Assembly: GCA_946886325.1 (NCBI GenBank)
Contig: CAMPIK010000131.1
Span: forward strand, 1 to 6,596
From: an uncultured Shinella sp.
Lineage (GTDB): Bacteria; Pseudomonadota; Alphaproteobacteria; Rhizobiales; Rhizobiaceae
Length of the DNA: 6,596 nt
Reading direction: 5' to 3'
Below the pieces are notes generated by a model that searched no databases, was not told where the DNA came from, and saw only the letters and a program-made list of their open reading frames with translations. Both the position numbers and the translations under genes were made by a program. Each line of letters opens with the position of its first letter. The stretch's first letter is position 1. Shown piece after piece: positions 1 through 6,596 of the stretch.

Positions 1-153
1 TCCGCGGAGGTCGGCATCATGCCGAAGCTCAACCGGATCGCCGGGGCCGTCGGCCGCGCGCGTCACGTTCCGCTCGCGCGACAGCAGGTCGTGCCATTGC
101 TGCGTGTTGGCGCCTGACAAGGCGAGCAGCACCCGCCCTTCGGGTCGAGACAT
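1..153 (-). CDS. Putative glyoxylate/hydroxypyruvate reductase A (2-hydroxyacid dehydrogenase), N-terminal fragment, 3' end outside window
   Basis: The first 51 codons of a gene open to the left edge. ATG at 153-151 is preceded by a good Shine-Dalgarno (AGGAG, 166-162, 8-nt spacing) and lies 18 nt after the yejF stop, so it is probably the last or next gene of the same operon. The residues read RVLLALSGANTQQWHDLL followed by a DGPGDP element. From memory this resembles the start of rhizobial GhrA-like D-2-hydroxyacid dehydrogenases, which reduce glyoxylate or hydroxypyruvate with NAD(P)H in the cytoplasm. The NAD-binding and catalytic regions are not in the window. After DGPGDP the reading (VELRHDADLRG) no longer resembles the expected YAVVWK-type stretch, so divergence, a frameshift or an unrelated protein remain possible. 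The gene start is well supported; the family call is tentative. Confidence 0.5.
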   Translation of the reverse strand, partial: MSRPEGRVLLALSGANTQQWHDLLSRERNVTRAADGPGDPVELRHDADLRG

Positions 154-171
154 GGGACAGGCTCCTGCTGG

Positions 172-1796
<1,625 letters not shown>

Positions 1797-1800
<4 letters not shown>

Positions 1801-2297
1801 GGGGAGTGGTTTTCCAGTAATCTCATGAGAGTCGAATCATCCGGCCGAATGATGTCCAGCCGCGCTGCCTCGCCGGTCGTCTCATCGCGCACGGTATCCA
1901 GCCGGTACTCCGGTCCGAGCCCCTTGTCCGCCGTCATGAAGTGGGTGCATTCGGCCTCGATCGCGCTGGCCAGGTGGAGGGCATCGGGCAGACGGATCTT
2001 GCGGTTTTCTGCGCGCAGTATTGCGGCATAGATGTTCGTTCGCCGCTTGACCTGACGGACTTCGAGCCATGTGCTGCTGCGAATGAGGCCGTCATAGGCA
2101 TCGACCATCCCGTCATTGCGCGTTTGGTATGGCCTGACAAGAAGCTCTGCCAGTGCGAGTTCACTGGTGACTAGAAAGGGTTGTTCGACGTCGCGAACGG
2201 CGAATAGCTGGGTCAAGAGATCGCTTCGCGGGCTTTTCTCTTCAAGCGCGTAGATGAAGATATTCGTATCCAGATAAATCCTGTGCGGGCGGTTCAT
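1797..2297 (-). CDS. PIN-domain ribonuclease, VapC-like toxin of a type II toxin-antitoxin pair
   Basis: A 166-aa protein with a full PIN-domain acidic set. D10 lies in the N-terminal strand YLDTNIFIYAL, E51 in SELALAELLVRP (45-56), D105 in RLPDALHLASA (102-112) and D124 in FMTADKGL (120-127). PIN domains of this type bind Mg2+ or Mn2+ and cut RNA; VapC toxins arrest translation by cleaving specific tRNAs or rRNA. The target cannot be read from sequence. The C-terminal 40 residues beyond the core make it slightly longer than many VapC proteins (about 130-140 aa). The ATG at 2297-2295 overlaps the stop of the small upstream gene (ATGA), the typical antitoxin-toxin layout, and a GGGAGG Shine-Dalgarno lies inside that gene. 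Its own stop overlaps the yejF start. Codons such as CTA (twice), TTA, AGG and AGT and lower GC set it apart from the yej genes, consistent with acquisition. The PIN fold is near certain; toxin function is inferred from context. Confidence 0.88.
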
Positions 2298-2569
2298 TCA
2301 TCCTCCCATTCGTCGCGGAGCTTCCGGATTCGCTCGACGGCGTCTTCGGGGCTCATGTCAGAATGGTGGGTCGCCTTAAAGCGCTGGATGAACTGTGTAG
2401 CCTCTGAAGCCGACATTGGCTTTTCGTCCGCCAAGGAGGCGGGCAAGCGGACTGCCGAAGGCTCGATGGATTCCAAGACAATTCGAACCGTGGCGTGAGC
2501 AGGGAAACCCTCCCTCAAATCCTCGGGCAGCTTGTCGACGGGATAATGGTCTCGCACGATCTTGTTCAT
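2294..2569 (-). CDS. Putative antitoxin partner of the PIN-domain toxin (family not recognised)
   Basis: A 91-aa acidic protein encoded directly upstream of, and overlapping by 4 nt, the PIN toxin gene. Position, size and order make it the likely antitoxin, which would bind and block the toxin and often represses its own promoter. The N-terminal half contains KLPEDLREGFPAHATVRIVLE (13-33). This loosely recalls the 'LP.ELRE...GD.V.I' pattern of AbrB/MazE-type antitoxins, but lacks the usual Gly-Asp turn and should not be called AbrB on this basis. The C-terminal half (about 53-91, including EATQFIQRF and DAVERIRKLRDEW) is predicted helical and charged, as expected for a toxin-wrapping tail. 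Start choice: the ATG at 2569-2567 has a modest AAGG Shine-Dalgarno at 2581-2578 with 8-nt spacing, 64 nt after the yejE stop. No ribbon-helix-helix or Phd/YefM motif is evident. A small conserved hypothetical protein of other function is the alternative. Confidence 0.75.
   Translation of the reverse strand: MNKIVRDHYPVDKLPEDLREGFPAHATVRIVLESIEPSAVRLPASLADEKPMSASEATQFIQRFKATHHSDMSPEDAVERIRKLRDEWEDE
2302..2307 (-). promoter_or_regulatory. Ribosome binding site of the PIN toxin gene, inside the antitoxin coding region
   Basis: GGGAGG lies 4 nt upstream of the toxin ATG and within the last codons of the antitoxin gene (encoding part of the EWEDE end). It fixes the toxin start and means that ribosomes finishing the antitoxin can re-initiate on the toxin, tying toxin output to antitoxin translation. 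Confidence 0.7.
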
Positions 2570-2584
2570 AACGTTCGCCTTGCC

Positions 2585-2601
2585 ATCAGGCCTGCATGAT
2601 A
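2585..2601 (-). promoter_or_regulatory. Candidate operator/-10 element ahead of the antitoxin gene
   Basis: In the 64-nt gap between the yejE stop and the antitoxin start, the minus strand reads TATCAT (2601-2596, five of six matches to a sigma-70 -10 box). It overlaps an imperfect inverted repeat: ATCA, three extra bases, then AGG, facing CCTGAT (2600-2585), with the perfect 8-bp core CAGGCCTG (2594-2587). A -10 box overlapping a palindrome just before an antitoxin is the usual arrangement for autoregulated toxin-antitoxin promoters. No good -35 box is seen, so this is a weak candidate only. Confidence 0.22.
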
Positions 2602-2633
2602 ACCGGAGCCGTCCATGAAGACGAGGCCCCGGC

Positions 2634-3779
2634 TCACCGGAAGGTTTTCCTCGGATCGAAGGCGTCGCGTGTCGCCTCGCCGACGAAGATCAGCAGCGAC
2701 AGCATCAGCGACATGACGGCGAAAGCCGTCAGGCCGAGCCAGGGTGCCTGGAGGTTCTCCTTGCCCTGAGCGATCAGCTCGCCGAGCGAGGGCGAGCCGG
2801 GCGGCATGCCGAATCCGAGGAAGTCGAGCGAGGTCAGCGTCGTGATCGAACCCGAGAGAATGAAGGGCAGGAAGGTCAGCGTCGCGACCATGGCGTTCGG
2901 CAGCAGATGGCGGAACATGATCGTCGCATTGCCGACGCCGAGCGCACGCGCGGCGTTCACATATTCGAAGTTCCGGGCGCGCAGGAACTCCGCGCGCACC
3001 ACGCCGACGAAGCCGACCCAGGAGAAGAGCAGCATGATGCCGAGCAGGATCCAGAAGCCGGGCGGCAGGATGGCGGCGATGATGAGCAGAATGTAGAGCA
3101 CCGGCATTGAGGACCAGATCTCGATGAAACGCTGCATCAGAAGATCGGTCCAGCCGCCGAAATAGCCCTGCACCGCGCCGGCGGTCACGCCGACGATGGC
3201 GGAGGCGATGGTCAGCGCCAGTCCGAACAGCACGGAAATTCGGAAGCCGTAGATGACGCGGGCCAGCACGTCGCGGGTCTGGTCGTCGGTGCCGAGCCAG
3301 TTGAGATTGCCGAGCGTGCACTTGGGATCGGCTGCCCCTTGCGGATAGGCGGCGCAATATTCCTCCGGGCTCATGGTCCAGAAGGGCGCCGTCGGTGCCG
3401 AATAGGGCACGTAGGAATTCGCCGTCAGGAAGGAATAGCGGATCGGCGGCCAGATCATCCAGCCGTTCGCGTTGATCTCGTCCTGGATGAAATCCGAGCC
3501 ATAGTCGGTCTGGGCGAGGAAGCCGCCGAACTTCTCCTCCGGATAGTCAACGAGAACCGGCATCAGGATCTCGCCCTTGTAGGAGGCGATGATCGGCCGG
3601 TCGTTGGCAATGAATTCCGCGCAAAGGCTCAAGCCGAAAAGCAGCAGGAAGAGCCAGAGCGAGACGTATCCGCGGCGGTTCGCCTTGAAGTTCTCCCAGC
3701 GCCGCCGGTTGGTCGGCGACAGGAAGCCCTTGGGCGGTGCCTTCGCGTCGGAGACGCTGCGTTCGGAAAGGGCATCCAT
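2634..3779 (-). CDS. yejE: Peptide ABC transporter permease YejE
   Basis: One of the two inner-membrane channel subunits of the YejABEF importer, 381 aa. The N-terminus is cytoplasmic and basic, with RRRWENFKANRRG before the first membrane helix (about 38-58, ending in the FGLSLCAEFIAND element characteristic of YejE). A large periplasmic section (about 60-175) follows, then the permease core starting at NWLGTDDQTRDVLARVIYG (160-178). Further helices lie at about 181-203, 228-262, 297-320 and 345-368. The ATPase-contacting EAA loop is NAARALGVGNATIMFRHLLPN (275-295). The chain ends in DAFDPRKTFR, as in other YejE proteins. The ATG at 3779-3777 overlaps the yejB stop by one base (TGATG) and has a strong GGAGGG Shine-Dalgarno (3792-3787). 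Compared with my recollection of E. coli YejE (about 341 aa) it is longer at the N-terminus and carries an extra stretch at about 118-160 with Cys142 and Cys154, which could form a disulfide in the periplasm. Confidence 0.95.
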   Translation of the reverse strand: MDALSERSVSDAKAPPKGFLSPTNRRRWENFKANRRGYVSLWLFLLLFGLSLCAEFIANDRPIIASYKGEILMPVLVDYPEEKFGGFLAQTDYGSDFIQDEINANGWMIWPPIRYSFLTANSYVPYSAPTAPFWTMSPEEYCAAYPQGAADPKCTLGNLNWLGTDDQTRDVLARVIYGFRISVLFGLALTIASAIVGVTAGAVQGYFGGWTDLLMQRFIEIWSSMPVLYILLIIAAILPPGFWILLGIMLLFSWVGFVGVVRAEFLRARNFEYVNAARALGVGNATIMFRHLLPNAMVATLTFLPFILSGSITTLTSLDFLGFGMPPGSPSLGELIAQGKENLQAPWLGLTAFAVMSLMLSLLIFVGEATRDAFDPRKTFR

Positions 3780-4861
3780 CAGACGTCCCTCCGCTCGAAA
3801 TCGATGCGCGGATCGACCCAGGTATAGAGCAGGTCGGAGATCAGGCCGACGACAAGGCCCATGAGCGAGAAGATGAAGAGCGTGGCAAAGACGATCGGAT
3901 AGTCGCGCTTGACCACGGCATCATAGCCGAGGCGCCCGAGGCCCTCGAGCGAGAAGATATATTCGATAAGCAGCGAGCCGGTGAAGAAAGCCGAGATGAA
4001 GGCGCCCGGAAAGCCGGCGATGATGATCAGCATCGCATTGCGGAAGACGTGGCCGTAGAGCACCTGGCGATCCGTCAGGCCCTTGGCGCGCGCGGTCGTC
4101 ACATATTGCTTCTTGATCTCGTCGATAAACGAATTCTTGGTCAGGAGCGTCGTCGTCGCGAAGGCCGACAGCAGCAGCGTGATCAGCGGCAGCGTCATGT
4201 GCCAGAGATAGTCGAGCGGCTTCTGCCACCAGGCCAGGCTGTCGAAATTATCAGACACGATGCCGCGCAGCGGGAACCAGTCGTAGAACGATCCGCCGGC
4301 AAAGAGCACGATCAGCAATATGCCGAAGAGGAAGCTCGGAACCGCGTAACCGACGATGATGACGCCCGATGTCCAGACGTCGAATTTGGAGCCGTCCGAT
4401 ATGGCCTTCTTGATGCCGAGCGGGACGGAGATCGCGTAGGAGAAGATGAGAATCCACACGCCGAGTGAAATCGAGACGGGCATCCTGTCGAGGATGAGAT
4501 CGATGACCGCAGTGTCGCGGAAGAAGCTCTGGCCGAAATCGAAGCGGACATAGTCCCACATCATCTTCAGGAAGCGTTCCAGCGGCGGCTTGTCGAAGCC
4601 GAACTGCTTTTCCAGTTGTGCGATGAATTCGGGGTCGAGGCCGCGCGCGCCGCGATAGCCACCGTCCTGTCCGACATCCGTCTGGAGCAGGTCTCCGCTC
4701 GAGCCCGAAAGCCGGTCGCCGCCGCCCTGCTGCGTCAGGTCGGAGATCACCTGTTCGACGGGGCCGCCCGGGGCGAACTGCACGACGATGAACGAGATTG
4801 CCATGATGCCGACGATCGTGGGGATCATCAGGAGGAGGCGGCGAAGGATATAGGCGCCCAT
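3779..4861 (-). CDS. yejB: Peptide ABC transporter permease YejB
   Basis: Partner permease of YejE, 360 aa, near the E. coli length of 364. It starts [16 protein letters not shown] with the first membrane helix at about 9-28, followed by the [11 protein letters not shown] element (29-39) typical of YejB. A periplasmic stretch reaches about 125 and contains [19 protein letters not shown] (74-92). Membrane helices follow at about 129-150, 165-188, 219-240, 277-298 and 324-346. The EAA loop is [20 protein letters not shown] (252-271), and the end is [12 protein letters not shown]. The frame can be extended to a TTG at 4879, but I chose the ATG at 4861-4859 because homologues begin MGAY.IRRLL and a G-run at 4874-4869 sits 7 nt upstream. 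Its stop overlaps the yejE start. A 146-nt spacer separates it from yejA. The channel accepts peptides delivered by YejA and is powered by YejF. Confidence 0.95.
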   Translation of the reverse strand: MGAYILRRLLLMIPTIVGIMAISFIVVQFAPGGPVEQVISDLTQQGGGDRLSGSSGDLLQTDVGQDGGYRGARGLDPEFIAQLEKQFGFDKPPLERFLKMMWDYVRFDFGQSFFRDTAVIDLILDRMPVSISLGVWILIFSYAISVPLGIKKAISDGSKFDVWTSGVIIVGYAVPSFLFGILLIVLFAGGSFYDWFPLRGIVSDNFDSLAWWQKPLDYLWHMTLPLITLLLSAFATTTLLTKNSFIDEIKKQYVTTARAKGLTDRQVLYGHVFRNAMLIIIAGFPGAFISAFFTGSLLIEYIFSLEGLGRLGYDAVVKRDYPIVFATLFIFSLMGLVVGLISDLLYTWVDPRIDFERRDV

Positions 4862-5007
4862 CAGCGCGCCCCCCGGCAATCCTGTTCGGCCACGGCAGTC
4901 GGCTCAGCCCCGGATGCGTTCGTCAAGTCGCACAGCCCCTTTGTCTTGCGTCGCAATGATTCGCCATTCGGCATTTTGGATGCGATGTCGCCCGGCAAGG
5001 CAAGGCC
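4862..5007 (-). other. 146-nt intergenic spacer between yejA and yejB
   Basis: This is the only sizeable gap in the operon. On the minus strand it holds small inverted repeats: GCGA-CA-TCGC (4995-4986 region), TTGCG-A-CGCAA around 4955-4945 and GGCT-G-AGCC near 4909-4901. None is followed by a T-run, so I see no rho-independent terminator. A TTGACG at about 4926-4921 has no matching -10 box. A 37-codon frame (ATG at 4974-4972, TGA at 4863-4861) ends overlapping the yejB ATG as TGATG, but it lacks a Shine-Dalgarno and its codon bias is weaker than in the neighbours, so I do not call it a gene. Spacers after binding-protein genes often allow mRNA processing that gives more binding protein than permease; that role is an inference here. 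Confidence 0.5.
4869..4874 (-). promoter_or_regulatory. G-run acting as probable ribosome binding site for yejB
   Basis: GGGGGG sits 7 nt before the ATG at 4861-4859. It is not a textbook Shine-Dalgarno but can pair with the CCUCC of 16S rRNA using G-U pairs. It supports the ATG start over the in-frame TTG at 4879-4877, which has no such element at a suitable distance. Confidence 0.4.
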
Positions 5008-6596
5008 TCATTGCGTCTCGGCCTGTTTCGACCACCAGGCATCCGGGAAGCCGAGGCCGTATTCGGGCAGGTTGGCCGGTCGCACGATACGGTCCCAATA
5101 GGCAATCGGCATCGCCAGGCGGTAGTAGAGCGGGACGACGTAGTGATGCGCGAGCAGGACGCGGTCCAGCGCCTTCGTCGTCGCCACCAGTTCATCGCGA
5201 TCCTTGGCGAAGATGATCCGGTTGATGAGGTCGTCGATCACCGGGTCGGATATGCCGGCATAGTTCTGCGATCCCTGCCGGTCGACGGATTGCGATCCCC
5301 AGTAGTCGCCCTGCTCGTTGCCCGGATTGAGCGATTGCGCCCAGACGTTCCAGGTCATGTCGTAGTCGAACGACCTAGCGCGATTGGTATATTGCGACGG
5401 GTCCACGGTGCGGATGCGCGCGTCGATGCCGATGCGCTTCAGGTTCTGGGCATAGGGCAATGCGACGCGCTCGAGCGTCGGGCTGCTGAGCAGGATTTCG
5501 AAAGAGAGCGGCTTGCCCGTCTCGGTCTTCACCATGCGGTTGCCCTTGATCTCGTAGCCCGCCTCGCGCAGCAGGGCGACGGCCTTGCGCAGGTTGTCGC
5601 GCGCCTTCTGCGGATCCCCGCCGACGGGATTGGCAAAGGGCTCCGTAAAGATCTTCGCGGGGACCTTGTCCTTGTATTCGTTGAGGATCTCCAGTTCGCG
5701 GCCCTCCGGCAGGCCCTTGGAGGCGAGCTCCGTGCCGAAGAAGAAGCTGTCGACCCGGTCATACTGGTCGGCAAAAATGGTCCGGTTCAATTCCTCGAAA
5801 TCGAGCGCATAGTTCAAGGCTTCGCGCACGCGCTCGTCCCGGAACATCTCGCGGCGCATGTTCGGCACCAGCGCCTGCATGACGCCCGTCGCCCGGAACG
5901 GGTTCTCGATTTCCTCGCGCTTTACGCGGCCCTGCTGGACGGCCGGAAAGTCGTAGCCGGTCGCCCAGCGGCTCGCCTGGTTCTCCCGCCAGAAATCGAC
6001 ATTGCCGGCGCGAAAGGCCTCGAACTCGACATTGCGGTCGCCGAAATAGGTGTAGGAGATGGTGCGGAAATTGTTCTGCCCGACATTCACGTTGAGGTCC
6101 TTGCCCCAATAGTCGTCGCGAAGCTCGTAGCTGACCCTGCTTCCGGCGGCGAATGAGGCGATCCGGTAGGGACCCGAACCCATGACCGGCTCCAGCGTCG
6201 TCTTGGAAATATCCCGCTTGTTGCCGTTCTTGTCCTCGCCTTCCCACCAGTGCTTGGGCACGATCGGAAACTGTCCGAGAATCTGCGGCAGTTCGCGATT
6301 GTTCTTCTGGTCGAAGCGGAAGGTGACATCTCGTTCGCCGGTCTTCTCGACGGCGACGACGTGCTTGTAATAGTTCGTGTAGAGCGGATTGTGCTCGGTG
6401 ATCTTCTGGAAGCTGAAGATCACGTCCTCCGGCGTCACCGGCTGGCCGTCTTCCCATTTGGCCTCGGCACGCAGGCGGAACGTTGCCTCGCCGATGTCTG
6501 CCGGGAAGGACACGCCTTCCGCCAGCAGCCCGTAGGAGGCAGTGATTTCGTCTTCCGAGGATTTCAGCAATGTATCGAAGACGTTGCCGGTTCCGG
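5008..6596 (-). CDS. yejA: Periplasmic oligopeptide-binding protein YejA, 5' end outside window
   Basis: The C-terminal 528 residues of the solute-binding protein that captures peptides in the periplasm and hands them to YejBE. The frame stays open to the right edge and reads GTGNVFDTLLKSSEDEITASY at its start in the window, so the signal peptide and probably some 80 further residues lie beyond 6596 (full YejA is about 600-620 aa). It belongs to the family 5 extracellular binding proteins (SBP_bac_5). The family hallmarks are FRLRAEAKWEDGQPVTPEDV with the following helix, VMGSGPYRIASF, the YWGKDL element and the helix RDERVREALNYALDFEEL. YejA-specific features near the end include AQSLNPGNEQGDYWGSQSVD, NYAGISDPVIDDLI and ALDRVLLAHHYVVPLYY. 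The chain ends GFPDAWWSKQAETQ and stop TGA. No internal disruption is seen. As first gene of the operon its promoter is outside the window. Its gap to yejB is 146 nt, while the later genes are nearly all overlapped. Confidence 0.94.
   Translation of the reverse strand, partial: GTGNVFDTLLKSSEDEITASYGLLAEGVSFPADIGEATFRLRAEAKWEDGQPVTPEDVIFSFQKITEHNPLYTNYYKHVVAVEKTGERDVTFRFDQKNNRELPQILGQFPIVPKHWWEGEDKNGNKRDISKTTLEPVMGSGPYRIASFAAGSRVSYELRDDYWGKDLNVNVGQNNFRTISYTYFGDRNVEFEAFRAGNVDFWRENQASRWATGYDFPAVQQGRVKREEIENPFRATGVMQALVPNMRREMFRDERVREALNYALDFEELNRTIFADQYDRVDSFFFGTELASKGLPEGRELEILNEYKDKVPAKIFTEPFANPVGGDPQKARDNLRKAVALLREAGYEIKGNRMVKTETGKPLSFEILLSSPTLERVALPYAQNLKRIGIDARIRTVDPSQYTNRARSFDYDMTWNVWAQSLNPGNEQGDYWGSQSVDRQGSQNYAGISDPVIDDLINRIIFAKDRDELVATTKALDRVLLAHHYVVPLYYRLAMPIAYWDRIVRPANLPEYGLGFPDAWWSKQAETQ

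Noticed and set aside
1821..1830. Perfect 10-bp palindrome TCTCATGAGA near the toxin gene end
   Set aside because: It lies in coding sequence (codons for L-M-R), is short and unaccompanied by a promoter or repeat copy, and a site of this size is compatible with chance in 6.6 kb.
3737..4468. A 243-codon plus-strand frame opposite yejB
   Set aside because: Highly charged Arg/Glu/Asp composition is the antisense image of hydrophobic membrane-helix codons in yejB, not a real protein.
4862..4879. TTG start adding six residues to YejB
   Set aside because: Homologues begin at MGAY followed by the basic, hydrophobic helix start, and the ATG at 4861 has the G-rich ribosome binding site at correct spacing.
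5011..6156. A 381-codon plus-strand frame opposite yejA
   Set aside because: Antisense shadow of yejA: Arg/Val/Leu/Ala-rich with no domain, no credible ribosome binding site and no neighbours on that strand.

Overview
The window is one minus-strand transcription unit with high GC and strongly G/C-ending codons. Protein sequence and gene content point to an alphaproteobacterium of the Rhizobiales (Rhizobium/Sinorhizobium/Agrobacterium type); this is an inference from recognition, not from a search. Read in transcription order (right to left) it holds: the end of yejA (5008-6596, 5' end outside the window), a 146-nt spacer, yejB (3779-4861), yejE (2634-3779), a small toxin-antitoxin-like pair (2294-2569 and 1797-2297), yejF (172-1800), and the first 51 codons of a further gene (1-153) that runs off the left edge.

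YejABEF is an ABC importer for oligopeptides and peptide-like compounds. YejA is the periplasmic binding protein, YejB and YejE form the membrane channel, and YejF is a single chain carrying both ATPase domains. The E. coli system imports microcin C. In Sinorhizobium and Brucella, Yej proteins have been linked to tolerance of host antimicrobial peptides. All transporter parts seen here have intact key motifs, so a working importer is expected.

The unusual part is the block 1797-2633. A putative antitoxin and a PIN-domain (VapC-like) ribonuclease toxin lie between yejE and yejF, on the same strand. They are joined to each other and to yejF by 4-nt ATGA stop/start overlaps. A hand count gives about 58% GC for 1801-2580, against roughly 65-72% in sample rows of the flanking yej genes, and the toxin gene uses codons that are rare in rhizobia. 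This suggests an acquired module that settled cleanly inside the operon. yejF has no obvious Shine-Dalgarno of its own, so its translation probably depends on reading through the toxin gene.

The partial left-edge gene begins like a glyoxylate/hydroxypyruvate reductase A (2-hydroxyacid dehydrogenase), but too little is present to be firm. I saw no tRNA, rRNA, CRISPR array, insertion sequence or convincing rho-independent terminator. The only candidate previously undescribed arrangement is the toxin-antitoxin pair embedded in, and translationally coupled to, the peptide importer operon.
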